Shown: one piece after another, positions 25,885-37,334 of the stretch | Layout: every line of letters begins with the position of its first letter | Position numbering within the stretch: the first letter of the stretch is position 1 | Assembly: GCA_945952315.1 (NCBI GenBank) | Contig: CAMFIE010000005.1 | Location: 1-64,000 of the forward strand | Direction of reading: 5' to 3' | Length of the DNA stretch: 64,000 nt | From: an uncultured Rhizobium sp. | GTDB lineage: Bacteria; Pseudomonadota; Alphaproteobacteria; Rhizobiales; Rhizobiaceae | Made by a program: the position numbers and the translations under genes | The notes under the pieces: model-generated | The model's database searches: none | The model's input: only the letters and a program-made list of their open reading frames with translations | Told to the model about the DNA's origin: nothing

Positions 25885-26205
25885 ATGCTTCTGATTTACT
25901 GCCCTTACTGCGAAGAAGAGCGCAACGAGCTGGAATTCCGCAATGGCGGCGATGCGCATATCGCGCGCCCGACCAACATTGCCGACATCACGGATGAGGA
26001 ATTCGAGGAGTATTTCTTCATCCGTCAGAACCCGAAGGGTCTGATTTTCGAGCGCTGGCGCCATGTGCACGGCTGCGGCAAGTTCTTCAACGCCGCCCGC
26101 GACACGGTGAGCGACCGGTTCTACATGAGCTACAAGGCGGGCGAGCCGAAGCCCGATCCCGCCACTTTCCTGAACACTGGTAATGATAAGGGAGCCTCGA
26201 AATGA
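25885..26205 (+). CDS. soxD: sarcosine oxidase delta subunit
   Basis: The small 106-residue zinc-binding subunit that buttresses the complex. CPYCEEERNELEF supplies C6 and C9, and RHVHGCGKFF supplies a His and C64, which match the Zn ligands of this family. It starts 17 bases after the soxB stop with a GGGAG ribosome site, and its stop overlaps the soxA start by 4 bases (ATGA), so the subunits are probably made in step. Confidence 0.95.
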   Translation: MLLIYCPYCEEERNELEFRNGGDAHIARPTNIADITDEEFEEYFFIRQNPKGLIFERWRHVHGCGKFFNAARDTVSDRFYMSYKAGEPKPDPATFLNTGNDKGASK

Positions 26206-29198
26206 GCGGTGCCAATCGCATTTCGGGCTGGGGACGCCTGACCCCCGCCAAGACCGCGCGCTTCACCTTCGACGGCAAGAGCTATACGGCGCTGGAAGGC
26301 GATACGGTTGCCTCCGCACTGCTCGCCAATGGCGTGCATCTGCTCGGCCGTTCGTTCAAGTATCACCGTCCGCGCGGCATTCTTTCCGCTGGTCCGGAAG
26401 AGCCGAATGCGCTTCTCGACGTGTCGCGTGATTCCGCCCGGCGCCAGCCGAACGTGCGCGCCACCGTGCAGGAAGTCTTCGACGGCATGGTAACCGCCTC
26501 GCAGAACCGCTGGCCGTCGCTGGCCTTCGATATCGGTTCCGTCAATGACCTGATGTCGCCGTTCTTTGCGGCCGGCTTCTACTACAAGACCTTCATGTGG
26601 CCGAAGAAGGCCTGGGAAAAGGTCTATGAGCCCTTCATCCGCAAGGCTGCCGGTCTCGGCGAAGCCCCGAAGGAAGAGGATCCGGATCACTATTCCAACC
26701 GCTTCGCCCATTGCGATGTGCTGGTGGTCGGTGCCGGTGTGGCCGGTCTTTCGGCGGCCCTTGCGGCGGCAAAGTCCGGTGCAAAGGTGTTCCTCGTCGA
26801 TGAACAGCCGGAAGTCGGCGGTGCGCTGCACTACGATACCGGCGTGAAGATCAACGGCAAGGATGGCTTCTCCTGGGCGCAGGACGTGGCCTCCGAACTC
26901 CGGGCCATGGCAAATGTCACCGTGCTCACCCGCACGACGGCCTTCGGCTACTACAATCACAACATGCTGGCGCTTTGCGAGCGGGTGACCGACCACAAGG
27001 CAAAGCCCGGCAAGGAAGAGCCGCGCGAGCGCCTGTGGCAGGTGCGCGCCAAGCGCGTGATCCTGGCGACCGGCCAGATCGAGCGCCACATGGTGTTTGA
27101 AAACAATGACCGTCCCGGCGTGATGCTGGCATCGGCAGGCCGCACCTTCCTCAACCATTTCGGCGTCGCCGTGGGTTCGAAGGTTGGTGTCTATACCGCC
27201 CATGATTCGGCCTATGAAGCGGCCTTCGACCTGAAGCGTGCCGGTGTATCCGTCGCGGCCATCGTCGACAGCCGCGAAAAGCCCGGTGATGCGGTTCTCG
27301 CCCAGGCCCGCTCCATGGGCATCGAGGTCATGACCGGCCATGCGGTGCTCACCGTCGGTGGAAAGCTGCGCGTCAACTCCATGACCGTTGGCCGCCATGC
27401 CGGTGGTGCGACGCGGAAGATTTCGGTCGATGCGCTGCTGGTCTCGGCTGGCTGGACACCGTCCGTGCATCTCTTCTCCCAGTCGCGCGGCAAGCTGCGC
27501 TGGGATGCGGAAACGCAGCGTTTCCTGCCCGGCACCTATGCCCAGGATGCGCTCTCCGTCGGTGCCTGCAACGGCACGGACGACCTGCAGGCCACCATCG
27601 AGGAGGCGCTTGCCGCCGGTGAACTGATGGCGAAGGCCACCGGTGCCGAAACCGCTGCCAAGATCGAGATTTCCGGACAGGCGCCGTTCGCCTGGACCGG
27701 CGGCATGATCGGCGCGGCCGAAGGGGCAGGCCCGGACACGACCGTCAAGGCCTTCATCGACTTCCAGCACGACGTTTGCGCCAAGGATATCCGCCTTGCC
27801 GTGCGCGAGGGCATGCAGTCGATCGAGCATATCAAGCGCTTCACCACCAATGGCATGGCGTCCGATCAGGGCAAGCTCTCCAACATGCATGGTCTGGCGA
27901 TTGCCGCCGAAATGCTGGGCAAGGACATTCCGCAGGTGGGTCTCACCACCTTCCGCCAGCCCTATACGCCGGTGACCTTCGGCACGATCATCAACCACTC
28001 GCGTGGCGAACTGTTCGATCCGGCCCGCAAGACCGCGATCCATCCCTGGGCGGAAGCCAAGGGCGCGGAATTCGAGGATGTGGGCAACTGGAAGCGCGCC
28101 TGGTATTTCCCGAAGGCCGGGGAAGACATGCATGCCGCCGTTGCCCGCGAGTGCAAGACGGTGCGTGACGTCGCCGGTGTGTTCGATGCCTCCACCCTCG
28201 GCAAGATCGAGGTGGTCGGCCCGGATGCGGCGAAGTTCCTGAACCTGCTCTACACCAATGCCTGGGATACCCTGAAGCCGGGCAAGTGCCGCTATGGCAT
28301 CATGACCCGCGAAGACGGCTTCATCTATGACGACGGCGTGGTTGGCCGCATGGCGGAAGACCGCTTCCACGTGACGACGACGACGGGCGGCGCACCGCGC
28401 GTTCTCCAGCACATGGAAGACTATCTGCAGACCGAATTCCCGGATCTGAAGGTATGGCTCACCTCCACCACCGAACAGTGGGCGGTTATCGCCGTTCAGG
28501 GCCCGAAGGCCCGCGAGATCATCGCACCGCTCGTCGAGGGCATCGATATCTCGAACGAAGCCTTCCCGCATATGAGCGTGGCCGAAGGCAAGATCTGCGG
28601 CGTGCCGACCCGGCTGTTCCGCATGTCGTTCACCGGTGAACTGGGCTTTGAAATTAACGTGCCGGCCGATTACGGCCGCGCCGTCTGGGAAGCCGTCTGG
28701 GCACGGGCCGAGCCGATGGGCGCCTGCCCCTATGGCACGGAAACCATGCACGTTCTGCGCGCCGAAAAGGGTTACATCATCGTCGGTCAGGATACGGACG
28801 GCACGGTGACCCCGGACGACGCATCGCTCGGCTGGGCGGTTTCCAAGAAGAAGCCGGACTTCGTCGGTATCCGTGGCCTGAAGCGTCCTGATCTCGTGGC
28901 CTCCGGCCGCAAGCAGCTGGTCGGCCTTCTCACCAAGGACCCGACCGTGGTGCTGGAAGAAGGCGCGCAGGTCGTTGCCGATCCGAACGAGCCGAAGCCG
29001 ATGACCATGCTCGGTCACGTCACCTCGTCCTACTGGTCGAGCAACCTCAACCGGTCGATTGCCATGGCGCTGATTGCCGATGGCAAGAACCGCAATGGCA
29101 AGACGCTCTATGTGCCGATGGCCGACCGCACCATTGCCGTGGAGGTCGTGACCGACATGGTATTCTTTGACAAGGAAGGGGGACGCCTCAATGTCTGA
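26202..29198 (+). CDS. soxA: sarcosine oxidase alpha subunit
   Basis: A 998-residue subunit. An N-terminal region (about 1-110) with a ferredoxin-like fold is followed by an NAD(P)-type FAD/NAD domain (about 165-545; VLVVGAGVAGLSAALAAAKSG and the ILATGQIERHMVF segment) and a GcvT-like folate-binding C-terminal half (about 600-998; GVFDASTLGKIEVVGPDA and MSFTGELGFEINVP). It binds THF and the shared flavin, receiving the methylene group from the beta subunit. Its end overlaps the soxG start by 8 bases. Confidence 0.95.
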   Translation: MSGANRISGWGRLTPAKTARFTFDGKSYTALEGDTVASALLANGVHLLGRSFKYHRPRGILSAGPEEPNALLDVSRDSARRQPNVRATVQEVFDGMVTASQNRWPSLAFDIGSVNDLMSPFFAAGFYYKTFMWPKKAWEKVYEPFIRKAAGLGEAPKEEDPDHYSNRFAHCDVLVVGAGVAGLSAALAAAKSGAKVFLVDEQPEVGGALHYDTGVKINGKDGFSWAQDVASELRAMANVTVLTRTTAFGYYNHNMLALCERVTDHKAKPGKEEPRERLWQVRAKRVILATGQIERHMVFENNDRPGVMLASAGRTFLNHFGVAVGSKVGVYTAHDSAYEAAFDLKRAGVSVAAIVDSREKPGDAVLAQARSMGIEVMTGHAVLTVGGKLRVNSMTVGRHAGGATRKISVDALLVSAGWTPSVHLFSQSRGKLRWDAETQRFLPGTYAQDALSVGACNGTDDLQATIEEALAAGELMAKATGAETAAKIEISGQAPFAWTGGMIGAAEGAGPDTTVKAFIDFQHDVCAKDIRLAVREGMQSIEHIKRFTTNGMASDQGKLSNMHGLAIAAEMLGKDIPQVGLTTFRQPYTPVTFGTIINHSRGELFDPARKTAIHPWAEAKGAEFEDVGNWKRAWYFPKAGEDMHAAVARECKTVRDVAGVFDASTLGKIEVVGPDAAKFLNLLYTNAWDTLKPGKCRYGIMTREDGFIYDDGVVGRMAEDRFHVTTTTGGAPRVLQHMEDYLQTEFPDLKVWLTSTTEQWAVIAVQGPKAREIIAPLVEGIDISNEAFPHMSVAEGKICGVPTRLFRMSFTGELGFEINVPADYGRAVWEAVWARAEPMGACPYGTETMHVLRAEKGYIIVGQDTDGTVTPDDASLGWAVSKKKPDFVGIRGLKRPDLVASGRKQLVGLLTKDPTVVLEEGAQVVADPNEPKPMTMLGHVTSSYWSSNLNRSIAMALIADGKNRNGKTLYVPMADRTIAVEVVTDMVFFDKEGGRLNV

Positions 29199-29745
29199 CC
29201 TGATGCAAGCAACCCGCCGCAGCGTGCTCGACGGCTATCACGGCGGCTCCGCCGTCGCCCGGCTGACCCCTGCCGCCCCGGCAAGCCGCATCTCGCTGCG
29301 CGCCCCTGCCGCCTCGCTGGACGCGCTTTCGGGCGCGCTCGGCGTGACTATTCCGGTCAAGCCGAAGACCTCCGCCGCCGCCAATGGCCGCCACGTGCTC
29401 TGGATCGGTCCGGACGAATGGCTGGTGATCGACGAAAACGGTGCCGACCTCGTGGCGGAAGCCGCAAAGTCCGGCGTGCTGCATTCCGCAGCCGATGTCT
29501 CGCACCGCAACACCGCGATCATCGTATCCGGCCGCAAGGTGGAAGAGGCGATCAACGGCAGCTGCTCGCAGGACCTGTCGCTCGCCGTTTTCCCGGTCGG
29601 CGCCTGCTCGCGCACGCTGCTCGGCAAGGCGGAAGTGGTGCTCTACCGCACCGCCGAAGACACGTTCCGCGTGGAAGTCTGGCGCTCCTTCGCCACCTTC
29701 GCCTTCGGCCTGCTGGACGAAGCGGCAAAGGACGCAGCGCTTTAA
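29191..29745 (+). CDS. soxG: sarcosine oxidase gamma subunit
   Basis: A 184-residue protein with GcvT-like fold features, e.g. LWIGPDEWLVIDE and ADVSHRNTAIIVSGRK, characteristic of SoxG. The gamma subunit stabilises the complex. The ATG at 29191 lies inside the end of soxA. This is the last gene of a soxBDAG operon; no serine hydroxymethyltransferase or formate-related gene follows as it does in some species. Confidence 0.93.
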   Translation: MSDLMQATRRSVLDGYHGGSAVARLTPAAPASRISLRAPAASLDALSGALGVTIPVKPKTSAAANGRHVLWIGPDEWLVIDENGADLVAEAAKSGVLHSAADVSHRNTAIIVSGRKVEEAINGSCSQDLSLAVFPVGACSRTLLGKAEVVLYRTAEDTFRVEVWRSFATFAFGLLDEAAKDAAL

Positions 29746-29770
29746 GCAGTCCTAAAATTAGGATATTCAG

Positions 29771-29802
29771 AACGCTCGGAGTTCCTCTCCGGGCGTTTTT
29801 TG
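29771..29802 (+). terminator. terminator of the sox operon
   Basis: Arms AACGCTCGGAG and CTCCGGGCGTT with one G-T pair and a 4-base loop, then a T tract. It separates sox from the toxin-antitoxin pair. An AT palindrome (TCCTAAAATTAGGA) lies just ahead at 29750-29763. Confidence 0.85.
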
Positions 29803-29811
29803 TTGGCCGGT

Positions 29812-29834
29812 TGTATCTAGCAGGATACATGCTA
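29812..29834 (+). promoter_or_regulatory. interlocking palindromes before the toxin gene
   Basis: TGTATC at 29812-29817 pairs with GATACA at 29824-29829 across TAGCAG, and TAGCA at 29818-29822 pairs with TGCTA at 29830-29834. The two inverted repeats share bases and end exactly where the toxin coding region begins, a place suited to autorepression by the HTH antitoxin. Confidence 0.5.
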
Positions 29835-30137
29835 ATGTATGAGATCAGAAAGACAGTTCTCTTTTCCGAATGGTTGATGCGTCTGAAAGACGTTACCGCA
29901 AGAAATCGCATCCTCGTTCGAATGAAGCATGTTGCGCATGGCAACCTGGGTGACTGGAAACCGGTCGGGCAGGGCGTTGGAGAATTCCGGTTCCATTTCG
30001 GCCCGGGCTACCGAATTTATTTCACGCAGCGCGGTGACCGGATCATCCTCTTGCTGGCGGGTGGCGACAAGAGTTCACAAGCCAAGGATATCGCTCTGGC
30101 GATCAGGCTTGCAGAGATGGAGATGGATTATGACTGA
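29835..30137 (+). CDS. RelE/ParE-superfamily toxin (HigB-like, phage Gp49 group)
   Basis: A 100-residue basic protein with the compact fold seen in HigB-like toxins: FSEWLMRLKDVTARNRILVRM helix, the GNLGDWKPVGQGVGEFRFHFGPGYRIYF sheet and the LLLAGGDKSSQAKDIALAIRLA tail. Toxins of this family cleave mRNA on the ribosome. I prefer the ATG at 29835, nine bases after AGGA. It overlaps the antitoxin gene by 8 bases, with the toxin first as in HigBA. The GC content looks lower than that of the flanking genes, a sign of possible transfer. Confidence 0.87.
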   Translation: MYEIRKTVLFSEWLMRLKDVTARNRILVRMKHVAHGNLGDWKPVGQGVGEFRFHFGPGYRIYFTQRGDRIILLLAGGDKSSQAKDIALAIRLAEMEMDYD

Positions 30138-30450
30138 TAAGCTCAAGACAACCCGTTGGGATGTTGCGGACTATCTTCAAACCGAAGAGGATGAGATCGG
30201 GTATCTGCAGGCGCTCTTTGAAGAAGAAGAGTTCAATGTCGATATCTTTCTCTCCGCCCTCGGTGATATCGCCCGCGCGCGGTCCATGGCAAAGATTGCG
30301 GAGGCGACGGGGTTGGGGCGGGAGAGCCTTTACAAGGCCCTGCAGCCGGGCTCCAAGGTGCGCTTCGAGACGATCCAGAAGGTGCTTGCGGCGCTTGGCC
30401 TGAAGCTCAGCATCGAGGCGTTTGCCCCGAAGCGGACGGCCGCCGAATAA
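30130..30450 (+). CDS. antitoxin with XRE-type HTH (putative addiction module antidote)
   Basis: A 106-residue protein with an acidic first third (ADYLQTEEDEIGYLQALFEEEEF) and an HTH domain in the second half (ARSMAKIAEATGLGRESLYKALQPGSKVRFETIQKVLAALG), matching the family called addiction module antidote, HigA-like. It should bind and neutralise the upstream toxin and repress the pair. The start codon lies inside the end of the toxin gene. Confidence 0.9.
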   Translation: MTDKLKTTRWDVADYLQTEEDEIGYLQALFEEEEFNVDIFLSALGDIARARSMAKIAEATGLGRESLYKALQPGSKVRFETIQKVLAALGLKLSIEAFAPKRTAAE

Positions 30451-30453
30451 CGG

Positions 30454-30939
30454 TCAGGCGTCTGCGGGCCTGTCTTTCGGATCGAACTGGATGATGGTGA
30501 CCCAGGTCGCGGTCAGTGCCGGTTTTTTCTCGTTCTCGATTTCGACGGCCACGTCATAGGTGGTCATCAGCATGCCTGCGCCGCGAAAGCGGGCCTCCTG
30601 CAGGATGAACCTGCCGCGCACCCGCGCATCGCATTTCACCGGCGCGATGAAGCGCAGTTTCTCGAAGCCGTAGTTGATGCCCATGGTCTGCTCGCGAATG
30701 CGGGGCAGGGCATCGTAATTCATGGCGGAGAGCAGCGAGATGGACAGGAAGCCATGGGCAATCGTGCCGCCAAAAGGGCTTTCGGCGGCGGCGCGCACGG
30801 GATCGGTATGGATGAACTGGTGATCCTCGGTTGCATCGGCAAAGGCGTCGATCCTCGCCTGGCTGACCGTGAACCAGCGTGAGTGACGCTCGACGCCAAT
30901 CTCGTCCTTCACCTCGGCCAGGGAGATTTCCATGGACAT
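30454..30939 (-). CDS. MaoC-like hot-dog fold hydratase
   Basis: A 161-residue single hot-dog protein with the hydratase-2 motif FADATEDHQFIHTDP and the following IAHGFLSISLL. The catalytic Asp and His of (R)-specific enoyl-CoA hydratases are both present. It would hydrate an enoyl-CoA in fatty acid or polyhydroxyalkanoate metabolism, but chain length cannot be told. The start codon is uncertain: ATGs at 30939 and 30933 are both possible. It is the last gene between the toxin-antitoxin pair and the glycogen operon. Confidence 0.88.
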   Translation of the reverse strand: MSMEISLAEVKDEIGVERHSRWFTVSQARIDAFADATEDHQFIHTDPVRAAAESPFGGTIAHGFLSISLLSAMNYDALPRIREQTMGINYGFEKLRFIAPVKCDARVRGRFILQEARFRGAGMLMTTYDVAVEIENEKKPALTATWVTIIQFDPKDRPADA

Positions 30940-31004
30940 CGAATCGATCCGTTCCAGTTCCGATACCGCTTCTCTAATGAAACCCAAGGTCTCCCGCAAT
31001 TGCC

Positions 31005-32957
31005 TCAGGCGCTTTCGGAGAGGAGAAATTCAACACTTCTGGGTTGTATATCGACCATGGCGCCGGAAAGCGGCCGATCCGCCTTCCCGAGCGCTGTCCA
31101 GCGCCCGTCCGGCAGGTGAAAGCTCCGGTTTTCATGGCTGCGGTTGAAGAGGATGGCGAGCCAGGCGGCCTTGCCGGTCTTGCGATCCGTCGTGCCGAGG
31201 ATCATGCCGAGGCTTGCTTCAGACCCGTTGTCCCAGTGCTGCTGCTGCATCTCCACGCCATCCGCATGCCACCAGATGACATCACCCTTGCCGGTGAAAA
31301 AGCCGGTTTCCGAAAAGACCGCGAACCGCTTGCGCAAATCCGCGAGAAAGGCGGCATGGGCGGTGAGTTCGGCATCGGCAGAGGCCCAGTCGAGCCAGGT
31401 CAGCGCATTGTCCTGCGCATAGGCATTGTTGTTGCCGCCCTGACTGCGTCCCATCTCGTCGCCTGCGGTCAGCATGATCGTGCCGCGGCTGGCAAAGAGG
31501 GTGGAGAGCAGCGCCTTCAGGTCCCGCCTGCGGGCGGCGAGGATCAACGGATCGGCGCTTTGTCCTTCGGCGCCATTGTTCCAGGAATGATTGTCATCAT
31601 GGCCGTCGCGATTGTTCTCGCCATTGGCCTCATTGTGCTTGTGGGCGTGGGAAACGAGATCGGCGAGCGTGAAGCCGTCATGGGCGGCAAGAAAGGTCAC
31701 GCCGCGCGCCCGGCCACTGGCATGGAACACGTCGGACGAGCCGGCAAGCACCGTCGCAAGCGCTCCGTTCATGCCCTGATCGCCACGCCATGCGCGGCGC
31801 AGATTGTCGCGGGCCCGGTCGTTCCATTCGAGAAAGCGTTCCGGAAACTGCCCGAGCTGATAGCCGCCGGGGCCGATGTCCCAGGGCTCGGCAATCAGGA
31901 TGCGGTCGGCCAGCAGCGGCTCCCCAAGCAGTGCCTGCATCGTTTCGCCCATCGCCTCAAAGCCGGTCGGCGTCCGGAAGAGGGTTGAGGCAAGATCGAA
32001 GCGGAAGCCATCCACGCCCGCATACCGGACGAAATGGGTGAGCGCATCGAGCAGCAGCTGGCGCATCACCGGATGCTCCATGCGCAGCGTATTGCCGCAG
32101 CCCGTATCATTGATCAGCAGTCCCGGATCATCCGGATGGGCGCGATAGGCGGTACGGTTGTCGAGGCCGCGCAGCGAAAGCGTCGCGCCATAGCGGTCGC
32201 TTTCACCGGTATGATTGAAGACGAGATCGAGAATCACGCCAATTCCGGCTTCATGCAGCGCCGAAACCGTGTCCTTGAGCTCCCGCATGCCGCCCGGCAC
32301 GAGACGCGGTTCAAGCGCCATCAGCGCCACCGGATTGTATCCCCAGCCATTGGCAAGACCGAGGGCGGGCAGATGCCGCTCGTCCACCCAGGCGACAATC
32401 GGCATCAGCTCCACGGCGCCGACATTCAGCCGTTTGAGATGCGCGATGACGGCAGGATGGGCAAGGGCTGCAACCGTTCCCCGCATCGCTTCGGGGATAT
32501 CGGGATGGCGCATGGTGAAGGGGCGCACGGCCACTTCATAGATCAGCCCGCCTTCGGCAAAGAGCGGCGGGGCAGGGGAAACCTCGGCATGCTGCCTCAG
32601 GATCGCGCGCGGCACGAGATCGGCCGTATCGGCACCGAAGGCCGAGAGCCGGGCATCGTGGCGGAAGGGGCGGTCGAGTTCTGTGGCATAGGGATCAACC
32701 AGCAGCTTGGACGGATCGAACCAGAAGCCCTGATCGGGATCATGTCGCCCCTCGGCGCGATAGCCGTAAAGCTGTCCGTCCTTCACCCCCGAAACATCGA
32801 GCGTGAACCAGTCGCTGTTCCGCTGCATGGCCTGGCGGGCGGTTTCGGTCTTTCCGGTCTCGTCAAAGAGGCAGAGATGAACGCCTGTTGCATCCGGCGC
32901 ATGCACTGCAAAGCTTGCGCCCCCGGACGTCAGAAAGGCACCGGGGCGCGGGGCCAT
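31005..32957 (-). CDS. glgX: glycogen debranching enzyme GlgX
   Basis: Hydrolyses alpha-1,6 branches of phosphorylase-limit glycogen. The 650-residue GH13 enzyme begins with an N-terminal isoamylase-like domain and has the expected catalytic segments: GVDGFRFDLAS with the nucleophile Asp, LIAEPWD with the acid Glu, and FLAAHDGFTLADLVSH with the third acid. The ENNRDGHDDNHSWNNG loop is typical of GlgX. It is the last gene of the operon, 17 bases after pgm, and completes the breakdown arm together with GlgP. Confidence 0.94.
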   Translation of the reverse strand: MAPRPGAFLTSGGASFAVHAPDATGVHLCLFDETGKTETARQAMQRNSDWFTLDVSGVKDGQLYGYRAEGRHDPDQGFWFDPSKLLVDPYATELDRPFRHDARLSAFGADTADLVPRAILRQHAEVSPAPPLFAEGGLIYEVAVRPFTMRHPDIPEAMRGTVAALAHPAVIAHLKRLNVGAVELMPIVAWVDERHLPALGLANGWGYNPVALMALEPRLVPGGMRELKDTVSALHEAGIGVILDLVFNHTGESDRYGATLSLRGLDNRTAYRAHPDDPGLLINDTGCGNTLRMEHPVMRQLLLDALTHFVRYAGVDGFRFDLASTLFRTPTGFEAMGETMQALLGEPLLADRILIAEPWDIGPGGYQLGQFPERFLEWNDRARDNLRRAWRGDQGMNGALATVLAGSSDVFHASGRARGVTFLAAHDGFTLADLVSHAHKHNEANGENNRDGHDDNHSWNNGAEGQSADPLILAARRRDLKALLSTLFASRGTIMLTAGDEMGRSQGGNNNAYAQDNALTWLDWASADAELTAHAAFLADLRKRFAVFSETGFFTGKGDVIWWHADGVEMQQQHWDNGSEASLGMILGTTDRKTGKAAWLAILFNRSHENRSFHLPDGRWTALGKADRPLSGAMVDIQPRSVEFLLSESA

Positions 32958-32974
32958 CGGCTGTGCCCGCCCGC

Positions 32975-34609
<1,635 letters not shown>

Positions 34610-36052
34610 TCACGCGGTTTTTTGAATGAGGCTGGAATAGAGCCCGGCGTAACGGTCGGCGCTCCTGTTCCAGGAAACGTCCGCTTTCATGCCCTGCTTT
34701 TGAATGTGCGTCCAGAGCTTCTTGTCGGCATAGAGCGCGAAGACTGTGTGCAGAGCCTGTTTTAATCCCTCAACGCTCACGGAGGAGAATTGGATGCCTG
34801 TGGCGCAGCGCGCCTGCAGGGCGGCGTGATTGGCGTCGATCACCGTATCGGCAAGTCCGCCGGTTCGGGCGACCACCGGAACGCAGCCATAACGCAGCGC
34901 ATAGAGCTGGGTCAGCCCGCAGGGTTCGAAGCGCGAGGGCACCAGAATGGCATCCGCGCCCGCCTGCATCAGATGCGAGAGCGCCTCGTTGTAGCCGGTC
35001 ACCATGCCGATCCGGCCGCGATGGCTGTGGGCGGCCGAAAGGAGCGCGCCTTCCAGTGCAGAATCGCCGCTGCCGAGGATCGCCAGCTTGCCGCCGCGCG
35101 ACAGGATGTCATCCACCACGGCGGGGATCAGGTCCATGCCCTTTTGCCAGGTCAGGCGGCTGACGATCGAAAAGATCGGGCCGTCATCGTGGTCAAGATG
35201 GAAATGGTCGGCAAGGGCCGCGCGGTTCCTTGCCCGTCCCTTGAGATTGGCGGCGGAATAGGGGGCGGCGATCATCGGATCGGTTGCCGGGTCCCAGGTC
35301 TCCGCATCGATGCCGTTGACGATGCCGTAAAGCGCATTGGCCCGCGCCGCGATCACGCCTTCCAGCCCCATGCCGAAGGCGGGTTCGAGAATTTCGCGCG
35401 CATAGGAAGGGCTGACGGTGGTGATGGCCGAGGCCGATTGCAGCCCGCCCTTGAGGAAGCCGACATCTCCATAATATTCGACGCCATCCATCGCAAAGGC
35501 ATGCGGCGGCAGGTGAAGCGCGGGGAAGATATCCGGGCCGAACTGGCCCTGAAAGGCGATATTGTGGATGGTCAGAACGCTCGGCACCGCATGGGCGGCC
35601 CCGTAACGCATGTAGACCGGGGTGAGGGCTGCCTGCCAGTCATGGGCATGCACAAGATCGGGGCGGAACCCTTTCAGCGCCCCTTCGGCAATGCGGGCGC
35701 CCGCGAGCGAAAGTGCTGCAAAGCGCTTCCAGTTGTCGGTGTAATCGGTTCCCGTCGCATCGAGATAGGGCCCACCCGCCCGCTCAAAGAGCGCCGGGCA
35801 GTCAAGCACCAGAAGGTCGAGCCCCTTGCAATGGGCGGCAAGCAGCCGGGCCTTTTCGCCGAGAAGGTCCGGCAGAGCGAGACACTCCACCGGCTTTTCC
35901 AGCATCTGCATCACGGCGGGATAGCCGGGCAGCAGGGTTTTCGTCTCGATGCCCTGTTCCTTCAGCGCCAGCGGCAGGGCGCCTGCCACATCGGCCAGTC
36001 CGCCGGTTTTCACCAGCGGATAGACCTCCGAGGCAACTGAGAGAACCTTCAT
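34610..36052 (-). CDS. glgA: glycogen synthase (ADP-glucose)
   Basis: Transfers glucose from ADP-glucose to the growing alpha-1,4 chain. The 480-residue GT5 enzyme begins with the nucleotide-sugar motif K15-T16-G17-G18-L19 and has [14 protein letters not shown], the [12 protein letters not shown] segment and the C-terminal [18 protein letters not shown] motif. It starts 1 base after the glgC stop, which suggests coupled translation of the enzyme that makes ADP-glucose and the one that uses it. Confidence 0.96.
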   Translation of the reverse strand: MKVLSVASEVYPLVKTGGLADVAGALPLALKEQGIETKTLLPGYPAVMQMLEKPVECLALPDLLGEKARLLAAHCKGLDLLVLDCPALFERAGGPYLDATGTDYTDNWKRFAALSLAGARIAEGALKGFRPDLVHAHDWQAALTPVYMRYGAAHAVPSVLTIHNIAFQGQFGPDIFPALHLPPHAFAMDGVEYYGDVGFLKGGLQSASAITTVSPSYAREILEPAFGMGLEGVIAARANALYGIVNGIDAETWDPATDPMIAAPYSAANLKGRARNRAALADHFHLDHDDGPIFSIVSRLTWQKGMDLIPAVVDDILSRGGKLAILGSGDSALEGALLSAAHSHRGRIGMVTGYNEALSHLMQAGADAILVPSRFEPCGLTQLYALRYGCVPVVARTGGLADTVIDANHAALQARCATGIQFSSVSVEGLKQALHTVFALYADKKLWTHIQKQGMKADVSWNRSADRYAGLYSSLIQKTA

Positions 36053-36053
36053 G

Positions 36054-37316
36054 CTAGATCCCCAGTCTGTCGATCATGTTCTGTGTGATCAGGCATATAC
36101 CGTTTTCGGTGCGGCGGAAACGCTTTGCATCCAGTTCCGGATCCTCGCCGACGACCAGTCCTTCCGGAATGGTAACGCCGTGATCGATCACCGCGTTCCT
36201 GAGCTGCGCGCGCCGCCCGATCTTCACGCTCGGCAGAACCACGCAATGCTCGATGCGCGAATAGGAATTGGCGCGCACGCCGGTAAACAGCAGGCTCTTG
36301 TTCAGCGAGGCGCCGGAGATGATGCAATCGCCCGAGACCAGCGAGGAAATCGCCGAGCCGCGGCGGTTTTCATCGTCATGCACGAATTTCGCGGGCGGGG
36401 TGATTTCCGCATAGGTCCAGATCGGCCAGGACTTGTCGTAGATGTCGAGTTCCGGAACGATGTCGGTGAGGTCGATATTGGCCTGCCAGTAGGCATCGAT
36501 GGTTCCGACGTCGCGCCAGTAGGGCTCGCGCTCGAAATCGGAGCGCACGCAGGAGCGGGCAAAGCGATGCGCGACCGCTTTTCCGTGCTGCACGATATAG
36601 GGGATGATGTCCTTGCCGAAATCGCGGCTGGAATTCGGGTCGGCGGCATCCCGGCGCAGGCAGTCGAGCAGGAATTTCGTGTGGAACACGTAGATGCCCA
36701 TCGAGGCGAGCGACATGTCTTCATTGCCGGGAATGCCCGGCGGATCGGCAGGCTTTTCGATGAAGTCGATGATCCGGTCATCGCCATCCACATGCATGAC
36801 GCCGAAGCCGGTTGCCTCCATGCGCGGCACTTCCAGGCAGCCGATGGTGACATCGGCACCGGAATCCACGTGCTGTTGCAGCATCAGCTCGTAGTCCATC
36901 TTGTAAATATGGTCGCCCGCGAGGATCACCATGAATTCCGGGCCATAGGGCTCGATGATATCGATGTTCTGGAACACCGCATCGGCGGTGCCCTCATACC
37001 ACTGCGTTTCGGAAACGCGCTGGGAGGCAGGCAGGATATCGAAGCTTTCGTTACGCTCGGGGCGGAAGAAGTTCCAGCCGCGCTGCAGATGACGGATCAG
37101 CGAATGGGCCTTGTACTGGGTGGCAACGCCGATGCGGCGGATACCGGAATTCAGCGCATTGGACAGAGCGAAGTCGATGATGCGGGCCTTGCCGCCGAAA
37201 TAGACGGCCGGCTTTGCGCGCTTGTCCGTCAGTTCCTTCAACCGGCTGCCACGGCCACCGGCCAGCACATAGGCCATTGCGTCACGGGAAAGGGGTTGTA
37301 TGCGCTTTTCGACCAT
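36054..37316 (-). CDS. glgC: glucose-1-phosphate adenylyltransferase
   Basis: Makes ADP-glucose from glucose 1-phosphate and ATP, the committed and allosteric step. The 420-residue protein has the pyrophosphorylase signature AGGRGSRL (19-26), substrate-binding segments [12 protein letters not shown] and [12 protein letters not shown], the DFIEKP motif with the glucose-phosphate-binding Lys, and a C-terminal left-handed beta-helix region. N-terminal arginines and a [18 protein letters not shown] segment are those of the family. It is 18 bases downstream of glgB. Confidence 0.96.
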   Translation of the reverse strand: MVEKRIQPLSRDAMAYVLAGGRGSRLKELTDKRAKPAVYFGGKARIIDFALSNALNSGIRRIGVATQYKAHSLIRHLQRGWNFFRPERNESFDILPASQRVSETQWYEGTADAVFQNIDIIEPYGPEFMVILAGDHIYKMDYELMLQQHVDSGADVTIGCLEVPRMEATGFGVMHVDGDDRIIDFIEKPADPPGIPGNEDMSLASMGIYVFHTKFLLDCLRRDAADPNSSRDFGKDIIPYIVQHGKAVAHRFARSCVRSDFEREPYWRDVGTIDAYWQANIDLTDIVPELDIYDKSWPIWTYAEITPPAKFVHDDENRRGSAISSLVSGDCIISGASLNKSLLFTGVRANSYSRIEHCVVLPSVKIGRRAQLRNAVIDHGVTIPEGLVVGEDPELDAKRFRRTENGICLITQNMIDRLGI

Positions 37317-37334
37317 TGTTACCTCCCGACATGA

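Noticed and set aside
26130..29018. Long open frame on the minus strand covering nearly all of soxA
   Set aside because: It is the antisense shadow of a high-GC gene with strong codon bias; the plus-strand frame has clear sarcosine oxidase motifs.
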